This document shows positions 25,746-34,005 of a DNA stretch of 64,000 nucleotides, piece by piece. Within the stretch, counting starts at the first letter, position 1; the number at the start of each line of letters is the position of its first letter. Position numbers and translations under genes: made by a program. The notes under the pieces were generated by a model. That model had not been told where the DNA came from. It did no database searches and saw only the letters and a list, made by a program, of their open reading frames with translations. Origin of the DNA: Brevibacillus borstelensis (GTDB taxonomy: Bacteria; Bacillota; Bacilli; Brevibacillales; Brevibacillaceae); NCBI RefSeq assembly GCF_003710865.1, contig NZ_RHHO01000037.1, positions 62,001 to 126,000 of the forward strand. The letters run 5' to 3'.

Positions 25746-27332
25746 ATGCAGCTACAGATGCCGGAGCGCTACAATTTTGCCGCACAGGTAGACCAATGGG
25801 CCGATCGTGATCCCGAAAGACGGGCTGTCTGGGAATTAAGTGACGATGGGACAGAAAGAATTCTCACGTACCAAGAACTGCGCCGCTATTCCAATCGCGT
25901 TGCCAATGGTCTTCAATCATTGGGGATTGAAGCAGGAGATAAAGTGCTCGTGCTGGTTCCGAGAGGGATCGAAGCTTATGCCATTTACTTGGGTCTGATG
26001 AAGCTGGGAGCAGTCGTCATGCCAGGATCAGAGATGCTTCGCAGCAAAGATATTGAGTACCGTGCGATTCATGCCGAAGCAAAGGCGATTATCAGTTTCG
26101 ATGCCGTCCTGTCCGAAGTAGACATGATCCGTCAAAACTGTCCGTCGCTTTCGCGCTTTGTCACAATTGGTCAGAGCTGCGAGGGCTGGATCGCCTTGCA
26201 GGAGCTGTTGGCTGAACAATCTGACGAATTTTCCTGTGCGGATACTCGTTCGGATGATCTGGCCTTTCTCTCTTACACATCCGGTACGACCGGCGGACCG
26301 AAGGGAGTCATTCATGTTCACGGTTGGCCTTTTGCACATCTGGCTGTAGCAGCCAAGCTTTGGCTGGACGTACGGGAAGGCGATCTCGTCTGGGCAACAG
26401 CGGGACCTGGTTGGGCAAAGTGGGTGTGGAGCCCCTTTGTGGCAACACTGGGAATGGGAGCGACAGCGTTCGTTTACAAGGGACGTTTTGATCCCGAGGT
26501 GTATCTGGCCCACCTCCAAGCGTACCCGATCACGGTACTGTGTGCGACCCCGACGGAGTACCGCCTGATGGCCAAAGTATCGGGCCTGGAGAACTACTCC
26601 CTGCAAGCGCTTCGCAGTGCGTGTTCCGCTGGCGAGCCGCTGAACCGGGAAGTGATCGATACGTTCCGCCGTGTGTTCGGCCTCACCGTGCGAGATGGAT
26701 ACGGACAGACGGAAAATACGCTTTTGGTCGGAACATTCGTAGGCATGGAGCCAAAGCCGGGTTCGATGGGCAGACCATCTCCTGTCGTCCGTGTCGCAAT
26801 TATCGACGAAGAGGGCAACGAGCTGCCGCAGGGCGAGGTAGGCGACATCGCGATTGACCGTGAGATGATTGCGCTGTTCCGCGGCTACCTGAACGATCCG
26901 GAGCGTACGGCCAGGGCCTTCCGCGGCAACTGGTATGTTACCGGCGACCAAGGGCGGATGGAGGAAGAGGGATACATCTGGTTTGAGGGACGTGCAGACG
27001 ATATTATCATTTCCGGCGGCTACACGATCGGTCCATTTGAGGTGGAGGATGCGCTGGTCAAGCACGCGGCAGTCGCGGAATGTGCGGCCGTAGCCAGCCC
27101 TGATCCTGAGCGCGGACAAGTGGTCAAAGCCTTTGTCGTCCTGAAAAAAGGAATCGAGCCTTCCGATGACTTGGTGAAAGAGCTTCAGGATCATGTGAAA
27201 AAAATGACCGCTCCCTACAAATACCCGCGAAAAATAGAATTTGTCACCGACCTGCCGAAGACAACCTCAGGAAAGATCCGACGGGTGGAGCTGCGGCTTA
27301 AGGAAAGACAAAAAGAGCAACACCGCTCATAA
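25746..27332 (+). CDS. Acyl-CoA ligase (medium-chain/acetyl-CoA synthetase family)
   Basis: 528-residue AMP-forming ligase that activates a carboxylic acid to its CoA thioester. Motifs: SYTSGTTGGPKGVIH (A3, P-loop), YGQTEN (A5), YVTGDQG and ADDIIISGGYTIGPFEVE (A7-A8 hinge), and the catalytic Lys in TTSGKIRRVELR near the C-terminus. The pattern fits medium-chain acyl-CoA synthetases more than long-chain ones. ATG 25746 is chosen because GGGGGA ends 7 bases upstream. It is monocistronic and bounded by a terminator; no beta-oxidation genes are adjacent. Confidence 0.88.
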   Translation: MQLQMPERYNFAAQVDQWADRDPERRAVWELSDDGTERILTYQELRRYSNRVANGLQSLGIEAGDKVLVLVPRGIEAYAIYLGLMKLGAVVMPGSEMLRSKDIEYRAIHAEAKAIISFDAVLSEVDMIRQNCPSLSRFVTIGQSCEGWIALQELLAEQSDEFSCADTRSDDLAFLSYTSGTTGGPKGVIHVHGWPFAHLAVAAKLWLDVREGDLVWATAGPGWAKWVWSPFVATLGMGATAFVYKGRFDPEVYLAHLQAYPITVLCATPTEYRLMAKVSGLENYSLQALRSACSAGEPLNREVIDTFRRVFGLTVRDGYGQTENTLLVGTFVGMEPKPGSMGRPSPVVRVAIIDEEGNELPQGEVGDIAIDREMIALFRGYLNDPERTARAFRGNWYVTGDQGRMEEEGYIWFEGRADDIIISGGYTIGPFEVEDALVKHAAVAECAAVASPDPERGQVVKAFVVLKKGIEPSDDLVKELQDHVKKMTAPYKYPRKIEFVTDLPKTTSGKIRRVELRLKERQKEQHRS

Positions 27333-27343
27333 ATTCGATCAAA

Positions 27344-27373
27344 CCCGGCTGCATGAAGCCGGGGCTTTTTTTG
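27344..27373 (+). terminator. Terminator after the acyl-CoA ligase gene
   Basis: CCCGGCT-GCATGA-AGCCGGG followed by a T run. Confidence 0.92.
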
Positions 27374-27494
27374 TTTAGTGACACCGTCCGTTGAAACATT
27401 ACGGAAATGTAAGGAATGTGTAAGTGGATTCGATGGGAAGAACCCCTCTTCATTCGTATGATAAGGATAGATACGATAGAAGGGGTGATTCCAG

Positions 27495-28283
27495 ATGAAC
27501 CATGTTACCCTCACGACCAACGAGATCAATCCGCTTCCACGCGTTGAAACTAAGCGAATTCGCCCAGTGGGCAATTGGAAAAAATGGATAGCGGTTCTGT
27601 CGCTATGCATTATTTGCTTGACTTACCTGGTCCCGTCTCTCATGACGACTGCAGGCAGCGCCTGGATCGATGACAGCCGATTGCAAGCTTTGAAAGACAG
27701 CTCGTCCGGGTACATTCCGATAGAAGAAATGCCGGAACATCTGTGGAAGGCATTCGTCGCCATCGAGGATCATCGGTTTATGCAGCACGGCGGGGTAGAC
27801 CCGGCTGCATTGGCCCGGGCTGTATGGATTGATCTCCAGGAGGGGGCCTATGTCCAAGGCGGGAGCACTATTACCATGCAACTGGCCCGCAACCTGTTTT
27901 TGACCCAGGATAAAACGATGTGGCGCAAAATGAAAGAGATGGCGATCGCGATGGAGCTGGAGCGCCGTTACACAAAGCAAGAGATTTTGGAGATGTATTT
28001 GAATGTCATCTACTTTGGACACGGCCAGTACGGAATCGGAAATGCGGCACAGTTTTACTTTGGGAAAGGAAATTCGCAAGCGATCGATACGTTGACGGTC
28101 GGCGAATCCGCCATACTCGCATCGCTGCCGAAAGCGCCCGAGGCTTACTCGCCTGTCAAGCACAGCGAAAAGGCGATGGCAAGACAGCATCTGGTGCTGG
28201 AGAGAATGACAGAGTTGAAGATTCTGTCACAGCAGGAAAAGGAAAAAGCCCTCGCGGAAAAGATTCAGGTGAGGCAGCCTTAA
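27495..28283 (+). CDS. Monofunctional peptidoglycan glycosyltransferase (GT51)
   Basis: 262-residue membrane-anchored transglycosylase that polymerises lipid II into glycan strands. One membrane segment (residues 32-50) is followed by the GT51 domain with the catalytic Glu in AIEDHRFMQHGG, then GGSTITMQLARNLF, KEMAIAMELERRYTKQEILE and the second catalytic region YLNVIYFGHGQYGI. There is no penicillin-binding transpeptidase domain, so it corresponds to the stand-alone glycosyltransferases (MtgA/SgtB-like). The N-terminal tail of about 30 residues before the membrane segment is cytoplasmic. Strong terminator downstream. Confidence 0.92.
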   Translation: MNHVTLTTNEINPLPRVETKRIRPVGNWKKWIAVLSLCIICLTYLVPSLMTTAGSAWIDDSRLQALKDSSSGYIPIEEMPEHLWKAFVAIEDHRFMQHGGVDPAALARAVWIDLQEGAYVQGGSTITMQLARNLFLTQDKTMWRKMKEMAIAMELERRYTKQEILEMYLNVIYFGHGQYGIGNAAQFYFGKGNSQAIDTLTVGESAILASLPKAPEAYSPVKHSEKAMARQHLVLERMTELKILSQQEKEKALAEKIQVRQP

Positions 28284-28361
28284 AAAAGCCAGAGTACTCT
28301 AAAAGACGTCAAAAGGCGAGTCTGTCGGCTTGCGACATTCTAATTGATAGGAATCACATGC

Positions 28362-28398
28362 AGCCGATCGGTTTTTTAAAGAGCCGATCGGCTTTTTT
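28362..28398 (+). terminator. Terminator after the GT51 gene
   Basis: AGCCGATCGG and CCGATCGGCT pair across an A/T loop and are followed by six T. Confidence 0.88.
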
Positions 28399-28433
28399 GC
28401 AAACTGATCCGATCCTTCATTATTGACTGGTCA

Positions 28434-29546
28434 TTACGTCGTTCGATTGACTGCTTTGCTCAGAGCGTCCTCCAGCACATGGGCGTACTGCATGGTCGTC
28501 TCGATCTTGGAATGACCCAGTTGAGCTTGAAGCTGGTGGGCGTCAGGATTGAGCCGCAAAAATTGGGTCGCAAAGCTGTGGCGCAGCTTATGGACAGACA
28601 GATCGGGAATGCCAAATGCCTGCGCATATTTTTTCACCAGCTTCTGCACAGTACGGACCTCAATCCGATGTCCATGGGGCTTGGCAGGAGAGACAGCCAA
28701 AAAAAGGGCTTGTTCCTTCTCGTCCGGTTTATAGGTATGGCGTACTGCCAGATACCGCTGCAAATACGCTTTTCCCCAGTCACTGAAGAAAGGGGCATCC
28801 TCTTTTTTTCCTTTTCGCACCATCTTTAATTGGTTTTTCTCCAGTACGACGTCAGACAAATCCAGATTGACGATTTCTGAGACGCGGAAGCCGCCGGAGA
28901 GTATCAATGCGATCAAGGCCGTATCCCGATCACGGTTTTGGCGGTAGTACTGCAGTTTTTTTGTGGTGTCGCAGTGGGCTTGGTACCCGTTCTGGACGAA
29001 ATCGACAAACTGGTGAATCTCATCGTCAATCAGGATTTTTGCACGGATGGCATGGGCGCGCGCAAGCGGTGTCGCTTCGACAAAGTCCAATTCGATTTTG
29101 GCCATGACATTGCGGGAAAGGTAAGACTCTCCATTCTCGTCCTCCGCGAGTGCGGACAGATACGTAAACAGGGACTTGAGACTCGAGATTTTACGGTGGA
29201 TGGTCCGGTCGCTGTATTCACGCTTGGCGCTGCGCGTCGGCTTCTGCAAAAGGCCAGCCCGCTCAAACAAATGCGATTCCTGCAGATAGAGCATATAGCT
29301 TTCCACAGTTTCCTTCTTTAAATCGTTCAAGGTCTCCAAGGGGATGTCTTTCATTTCTTTGGCAGTCGTCAAGCCTTCAGCCATCAACCAGCGAAAGAAA
29401 AAGGAAAAATCCCGCAGGTATCCAACCAAGGTGGACGGAGAACTTTTCTTGCTCTTTTTATGCTCGACGAATTTTTCCACGTACCAGGGGAACTCGGGAA
29501 TTAGCTGCAGCAATTGTATGGAATCTCGTTTTTTTATGACAGACAT
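28434..29546 (-). CDS. xerS: XerS-type tyrosine recombinase
   Basis: 370-residue tyrosine recombinase. Length and pattern fit the single-recombinase XerS group that resolves chromosome dimers at a dif site, rather than the shorter XerC/XerD. An N-terminal SAM-like core-binding domain (residues 15-165) precedes the catalytic domain with Arg in SGGFRVSEIV, HKLRHSFAT, LGHSKIETTMQYAH (His, nucleophile Tyr). ATG 29546 is preceded by GGGAGG with an 8-base gap. No phage or integron genes surround it, so a housekeeping role is more likely than mobile-element integration. Confidence 0.85.
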   Translation of the reverse strand: MSVIKKRDSIQLLQLIPEFPWYVEKFVEHKKSKKSSPSTLVGYLRDFSFFFRWLMAEGLTTAKEMKDIPLETLNDLKKETVESYMLYLQESHLFERAGLLQKPTRSAKREYSDRTIHRKISSLKSLFTYLSALAEDENGESYLSRNVMAKIELDFVEATPLARAHAIRAKILIDDEIHQFVDFVQNGYQAHCDTTKKLQYYRQNRDRDTALIALILSGGFRVSEIVNLDLSDVVLEKNQLKMVRKGKKEDAPFFSDWGKAYLQRYLAVRHTYKPDEKEQALFLAVSPAKPHGHRIEVRTVQKLVKKYAQAFGIPDLSVHKLRHSFATQFLRLNPDAHQLQAQLGHSKIETTMQYAHVLEDALSKAVNRTT

Positions 29547-29739
29547 CAAACCGTCCTCCCTTTATGTCGCAATGAATAAAACAGGATCGTTCCCGAACAT
29601 ACATTCTATCAAAAAAGCAGGTTGATGGGAATTTTTGTTCCTATTTCGAGCAGGAGCATAAAGAAATGACGAATAGATGCTGCTGTGAGATAGTAACGGA
29701 ATCAAGAAGTTGGTTGATTGTAAAAAAAGAGAGGAGTAG

Positions 29740-29871
29740 ATGAACGACGAGCGGAAGCGGCTGATGGAAGAAGAGCAAAACGATTTGCGGATGCCGAGAC
29801 AGATGGCAGGGAGGAAAGAGACCGGGCGAGGCGCGTACGGGTTTCCGAAATTGTATCTGAAGGAGGGATGA
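29740..29871 (+). CDS. Possible 43-residue basic small protein
   Basis: A short frame with ATG 29740 after GAGAGGAG (close, 3-base gap) encodes a highly charged peptide: MNDERKRLMEEEQ, then RMPRQMAGRKETGRG and a C-terminus ending GFPKLYLKEG. I do not recognise it. The Arg/Glu-rich composition, clean ribosome site and the run of A before it make it a plausible small protein, but no terminator or conserved partner supports it. Confidence 0.35.
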   Translation: MNDERKRLMEEEQNDLRMPRQMAGRKETGRGAYGFPKLYLKEG

Positions 29872-29900
29872 CGGAAGGAGTGGCGAGGACTTGAGCGCGG

Positions 29901-30227
29901 TTAAAAAGCGACTCGTGAACCCTTGAATTTAAGGGCGGCAGAGAGAAGATAAACGGCACAGGTGAGCGCAAACCACTCCACATTGGATGCGACCCAGAGG
30001 TAAACGCTTAACGGCAGGGACCAAACAAAAGCAATCAGGATCAGCGGCGCCGGCACAAATGATGTGATCAAGGCAAAACAAGCGGGCAGCAAAATCAATA
30101 GAAAGAGCAAGAAATCAAGGCCTCTGAAGGCATCGCCAAAGATGAACTGGCAAGAAATTGCCAAAGCTGTCGCTGACCCGGCTATTCCGGTCAAAAGCCC
30201 GCCGGCAGACCACCAGTTGTTCAACAT
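29901..30227 (-). CDS. Small four-helix membrane protein
   Basis: 108-residue hydrophobic protein with about four membrane segments (around residues 8-28, 36-52, 54-70 and 82-98) and a short basic tail. Read on the minus strand, AAGGAG precedes the ATG by ten bases. I do not recognise the family. It follows the broken nucleotidyltransferase gene on the same strand, 33 bp downstream of its end. Confidence 0.65.
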   Translation of the reverse strand: MLNNWWSAGGLLTGIAGSATALAISCQFIFGDAFRGLDFLLFLLILLPACFALITSFVPAPLILIAFVWSLPLSVYLWVASNVEWFALTCAVYLLSAALKFKGSRVAF

Positions 30228-30260
30228 GTGAATCTACTCCTTCGGAAATAGAAATCCGCT

Positions 30261-31069
30261 TTACGCTTTGATTGATGTCAACATATGGCGATTATTGCAA
30301 TGTTGAATGATAAAACGGATAAAAGCTTGCGTTTCTTTCGCTCGACGCCAACGGGAGACAAGGCCGATTTTCCTCTTTTCCCCTTGTCTGATCTGGAGTG
30401 CATCCGTCAGTATGGAATGCCAATGGGCAGGCAGAGTGTGAAGGGCGTATTGGGTTGCCTGCACTTTTGAACCGATTTCTTTGCACTCCAATGTATACAA
30501 AATCCTGCTGAGCGTACATACCGCATCCGCCAGCAATTCATCGACAAGATAAAGGGCTGCGTACTCTGCGCGTTTGTTCCAGTAAACGTTCAAATTAATG
30601 TTCATCGCATCCACGACGTTATCCCAGCCGATGGACAGTTCAAGCTCGGCAGGTTCAGGGCCGTAAACGGGGATGCCATGATGCTTGACGGTCCACCAGG
30701 TTACAGCGTTTATATCCCAATAGCCCTGCCGGACTTTTCCGTCGGCGACGAAATATATGAAGGGATTTGCTGGTTGGTTTTGCCCAGATGCTCTGCCGAC
30801 AAGTACATGCCGTCCATCCTTTTCGCCAGCGGATTGGTTCTTTGCAGTCTTTTATGGATGTTTTGTATGCTTGTGAGATCCTCACGCGTCGGTTCATTTT
30901 GAAAAACCGTCAGAAAATCAATATCGCTTTTTCCGGAAGCAAAGGCTCCCAAGGCAATGGAGCCATAGACATATATTCCGGACAGGTGATCTGAAAATGC
31001 AGACTGGGCCTGCTCTTTATAGCTTTCCATTAGCAGTTGGACCTCATCTGGAACACTCACCGACTGCAT
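30261..31069 (-). pseudogene. Aminoglycoside nucleotidyltransferase (AadA/ANT(9)-like), frameshifted
   Basis: The first part (31069 down to about 30757) encodes a nucleotidyltransferase fold with GSIALGAFASGKSDIDF, the GS-x-SDxD adenylyltransferase motif. The rest continues in another frame with VADGKVRQGYWDINAVTWW and HHGIPVYGPEPAELELSIGW, then a helical C-terminal domain ending near 30261. The two pieces join at a single one-base shift in the TATATTTCGTCG stretch around 30755-30765. The joined protein of about 268 residues matches the length of AadA-type streptomycin/spectinomycin adenylyltransferases. It is either a recent pseudogene or a sequencing error in a short T tract. Confidence 0.8.
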
Positions 31070-31142
31070 GTGCAGATCACCGCCTTGCTGCTTATTGTTT
31101 TAAACGTACCATAATTTGCCTTTTGTTCACAAGACTTCTACA

Positions 31143-31442
31143 TCAAAGCTTGTGCTGATAATAAAAGACGAAGCATCCCCAGCTTCCGATATGGACCATG
31201 ATCAGCATTGCCAGAATGAAGGTGATCGAGCTAACGGCGTTCAGCAGGACCAGCACAAAGAAGAGGTAAATCGCAGCCAGGGTGACGAACCAGGAAGCAG
31301 CTCTCGCCTTCGTTCGGATCAAGTGGTGGCGCTCATCCAGTGCCCGTTTTTTCTTTGCGAAGTGGTTCCCCAAATACAAGCTCAACAGCCCCAATAGCAT
31401 CCCGCCAAACAGCCCTGCATACGTACAGATTGTTTCAGTCAT
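31143..31442 (-). CDS. Small membrane protein paired with an XRE regulator
   Basis: 99-residue protein with a short N-terminal membrane segment, a basic cytoplasmic loop (HFAKKKRALDERHH) and two further segments. I do not recognise a function. The ATG overlaps the stop of the XRE gene (ATGA), so the two are co-translated. Such pairs of a small XRE repressor with a small multi-pass membrane protein recur in Firmicutes, sometimes with the membrane protein acting as an anti-repressor or sensor, which is only a suggestion here. Confidence 0.7.
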   Translation of the reverse strand: MTETICTYAGLFGGMLLGLLSLYLGNHFAKKKRALDERHHLIRTKARAASWFVTLAAIYLFFVLVLLNAVSSITFILAMLIMVHIGSWGCFVFYYQHKL

Positions 31443-31645
31443 ATGTTTTCATCTCTCTCAAAAATGAATAAATCTTCAATGGCGCATTCAAACGCTTGCG
31501 CCAGCTTGTGTCCGAGGACCAGAGAGGCATTGTACTTGCCGTTTTCCAAAGAAATAATGGTTTGTCTTGAGACACCAACGATTTCCGACAAGTATTCCTG
31601 CGACCAGCCTTTGGCCAACCGTCTTTCCCGTATCCGGTTTTTCAT
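31439..31645 (-). CDS. Small XRE-family transcriptional regulator
   Basis: 68-residue protein that is almost entirely one helix-turn-helix: RRLAKGWSQEYLSEIVGVSRQTIISLENGKYNAS followed by a helix ending in EDLFIFE. It belongs to the stand-alone group related to YgzD/YvaO-type repressors. GTAAAG repeats lie directly upstream and are probable operators for autoregulation of this gene and the membrane protein after it. Confidence 0.88.
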   Translation of the reverse strand: MKNRIRERRLAKGWSQEYLSEIVGVSRQTIISLENGKYNASLVLGHKLAQAFECAIEDLFIFERDENI

Positions 31646-31661
31646 GGTTCACATCCTTTCT

Positions 31662-31722
31662 GTAAAGCAAGCTTTACGTAAGGTGTACTTTACATATTTT
31701 CTTTGTGTCAAGTTCGCTTTAC
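31662..31722. promoter_or_regulatory. Candidate operator of the small XRE regulator
   Basis: A perfect 16-bp palindrome GTAAAGC-AA-GCTTTAC (31662-31677) is followed by two further CTTTAC half-sites at 31688 and 31717. A TTGACA hexamer for the minus-strand promoter lies between the half-sites. Confidence 0.6.
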
Positions 31723-31790
31723 ATGGTGGATAGAAGAGAGGAGGAATAATTGGATTTTCAGGATGCGCGCACCCAAATGTGCTCTTTCAT

Positions 31791-31819
31791 GTGAAAGCCT
31801 GAGCGTTCTCTGCTAAAAT
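31791..31819 (+). promoter_or_regulatory. Possible promoter of the sensor kinase gene
   Basis: GTGAAA (31791) and TAAAAT (31814-31819) are 17 bp apart, with an extended -10 TGC before TAAAAT. The -35 overlaps the inverted repeat CTTTCA-TG-TGAAAG (31784-31797), a possible regulator site. Confidence 0.45.
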
Positions 31820-31875
31820 AAGTCATTGGAGCTTTCAAACAGGGTGATTATCTCTTGCGCAGCGGAGGAATCGGG

Positions 31876-33222
31876 ATGAAACGCATCTGGATGAAGCTCG
31901 CTCTAGCCTTCATGGCCGTAGGGGCGAGCGGTATTCTCATCTCTGCCTTGCTCTCGATCAAAGAAATGGATATTCATTTTTCCATGTATGTGAACGAAGC
32001 AAGACAACTGGAACGTCAGGACGTTCTGGAGGTGGCCCGCAGGGCATATGAGGCCGAAAATCGTTGGGGAGAGCGTGCGTTTTCCCAGATGGATGCGATT
32101 GCCAAAGTGCTCGGCCTGCGAATCGTGCTACAGGACCAGAATCAGAGTCGGATTGGACAATTCGGCGATGAGTCTGCGGTGCGTGGCTCTGGATACACCA
32201 AGCTGCCGGTTGCTGTCGATGGCCAAACGGTCGGTTACTTGACCATCAGTCATCATGAAAAAGCTCCGTCTCATTCTGTTGAGACACATTTTCAAAGGGC
32301 CCATACGAACGCGTTGTTGTGGACGATGCTGATCCTGATTGTCGTCGTTATCGTGGTCAGCATTGGTATTGCCAAAAACATGGTAAAGCCGATCGTACGG
32401 ATTAGTGATGCCTCGATAGCTGTATCGAGAGGAGACCGGTCAGTGCGCGTACCGGGCACGTCCGGCAAGGATGAGCTAGCCGGGTTGGTCGACAGATTCA
32501 ATCATCTGATTGAGAGCCTTGAACATCAAGAGCAGCTGCGCAAGCGTTTGACGTCAGATATTTCTCACGAATTGCGGACGCCCCTTAACACTTTGCTCGC
32601 ACAGACAGAGGGAATGATTGACGGGGTATGGGAAGCGTCGCCGGAGCATCTGGAGGCGACGCGAGCAGAGGTGCTGCGTTTAATCCGGTTGGTCAGCGAT
32701 CTGGATGAAGTCATTCAGGCAGAATCAGGAACGCTCAAAATCAATCAGGACATGGTGGACATAAGCAAGATTGCAGAGCTGACTGCGGACGCCATGAGTG
32801 CCGCCCTGGCGCAAAAAAACATCGTGCTCAAAAAGCAGCTAGAAGGTGAAGCGATGGTGCTTGGGGACCGCCATCGGCTTGCCCAAGTGTTCACCAATCT
32901 GCTATCCAATGCCTGGAAGCATACAGCCCCTCATGGAGAGATCCGGTTGACTGTAAAAAAGGAACGGGATCGAATCGTTGCGGTTGTATCGGACAATGGA
33001 AGCGGCATCGCTGCCGAAGACCTTCCCCATATCTTTGACCGTTTTTACCGGGGGGATCGCTCCCGAAACCGGGAACGCGGCGGGGCGGGTCTTGGACTCA
33101 CGATTGCCAAAGGGCTGGTGGAAGCCCATGATGGCCAGATCAGTATCCGGAGTGCAGAAGGAATCGGAACGTCCGTCACGATGCTTTTCCCGGCAGCCGG
33201 GCAACGGAATTCGGTGGATTGA
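31876..33222 (+). CDS. Sensor histidine kinase without an adjacent response regulator
   Basis: 448-residue membrane kinase (BaeS/CusS-like). ATG 31876 follows GGAGG (31864-31868). Membrane segments near residues 8-28 and 150-172 enclose an extracytoplasmic region; a HAMP domain (NMVKPIVRISDASIAVSRGD) is followed by the phosphoacceptor TSDISHELRTPLNTLL and an ATPase domain with NLLSNAWKHT, DNGSGIA and GGAGLGLTIAKGLVEAH. All kinase motifs are intact. No response regulator is next to it; the only unpaired OmpR-type regulator in the window is at 46621, which makes that one a candidate partner. Confidence 0.88.
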   Translation: MKRIWMKLALAFMAVGASGILISALLSIKEMDIHFSMYVNEARQLERQDVLEVARRAYEAENRWGERAFSQMDAIAKVLGLRIVLQDQNQSRIGQFGDESAVRGSGYTKLPVAVDGQTVGYLTISHHEKAPSHSVETHFQRAHTNALLWTMLILIVVVIVVSIGIAKNMVKPIVRISDASIAVSRGDRSVRVPGTSGKDELAGLVDRFNHLIESLEHQEQLRKRLTSDISHELRTPLNTLLAQTEGMIDGVWEASPEHLEATRAEVLRLIRLVSDLDEVIQAESGTLKINQDMVDISKIAELTADAMSAALAQKNIVLKKQLEGEAMVLGDRHRLAQVFTNLLSNAWKHTAPHGEIRLTVKKERDRIVAVVSDNGSGIAAEDLPHIFDRFYRGDRSRNRERGGAGLGLTIAKGLVEAHDGQISIRSAEGIGTSVTMLFPAAGQRNSVD

Positions 33223-33266
33223 GGCGACGAGCAGCAGAGAGAAAAAGGGAAGAAGGAGAAGATAAA

Positions 33267-33644
33267 ATGGCTACTTGGAACTTATCGCGTACCCGGAAGC
33301 ACGTACTCTTGTGCAATGGGGGAAGCTGCACCCGGGCAGGTGCAGAAGAAGTAACGAAGGCATTCCGCTCAGCGATCAAGGAAGCGGGACTGGATGATCT
33401 GGTACATACGACAAAAACGTACTGCAATGGGCGATGTGAAGATTCATGCGTTCTGATCGTATATCCGGAAGGAACGTGGTACCGGAATGTAACCCCGCAG
33501 CTTGCCGAAGAAATTGTTCAAAAGCATATGGCCAATGGCCAGCCGCTTGAGGCAAGCATCTCGCACCAATGGAGCCCTGACGGATTTGAACGGTCAGCCG
33601 ATGCTCCCGTGGGACGATTCAAATCGGAAAAGAATGCAGAGTAG
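33267..33644 (+). CDS. Thioredoxin-like [2Fe-2S] ferredoxin
   Basis: 125-residue protein with the thioredoxin-like ferredoxin fold. Four Cys in the pattern LLCNGGSCTRAG ... KTYCNGRCEDSC would bind one [2Fe-2S] cluster; the second half has VLIVYPEGTWY typical of the family. ATG 33267 follows AGAAGGAG. It is probably a small soluble electron carrier; related proteins sit near cobalamin or hydrogenase genes, but no such partner is here. Monocistronic, with a terminator. Confidence 0.87.
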   Translation: MATWNLSRTRKHVLLCNGGSCTRAGAEEVTKAFRSAIKEAGLDDLVHTTKTYCNGRCEDSCVLIVYPEGTWYRNVTPQLAEEIVQKHMANGQPLEASISHQWSPDGFERSADAPVGRFKSEKNAE

Positions 33645-33656
33645 GACCGAGTACAG

Positions 33657-33690
33657 GCCACAGCATAAGATGCTGCGGCTTTTTTGTTTT
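33657..33690 (+). terminator. Terminator after the ferredoxin gene
   Basis: GCCACAGCAT pairs with ATGCTGCGGC, followed by six T. Confidence 0.82.
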
Positions 33691-34005
33691 TGCAAAGAAT
33701 GAGAACAAAAAGGCTAGGCTATAGATACCTGTAGAACCACAGGAAAAGGGCTAAATGACCTGAAAAAAGGGGAGTGTAAAGAAAAAGCCGAGACAAGGGC
33801 GAAGAGAATGTGACCGCTTACAATATGTCTATGTCATATGGACGTTTTTGAAATAAAATGATAATATGAGTAAAGAAACGCTATTATACAAAGGTTTGTG
33901 CCATATTTTACTGTACATACCACAGAGACATCTGTTTTCGTCGCATGTATTCTTTTTCAACAAATGCTGGTTTTCCGGAAAATATCCTGGCAGGGAGGCA
34001 TGTAT
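33691..34005 (+). promoter_or_regulatory. Long leader before kbl
   Basis: No gene is seen. It holds a small hairpin CCTGT-AGAACC-ACAGG (about 33729-33744), purine-rich runs and A/T-rich elements with -10 character (GATAAT at 33860, TATTAT at 33882) but no clear -35. I could not assign a riboswitch class. Confidence 0.3.

Noticed and set aside
26028-27194. 388-codon open frame on the minus strand
   Set aside because: Antisense to the acyl-CoA ligase, which has all its motifs; no supporting start signals.
28434-29546. Tyrosine recombinase as phage or integron integrase
   Set aside because: Length and pattern fit XerS, no phage, cassette or attachment repeats are next to it, and it is 15 kb from the tRNA-Leu repeats.
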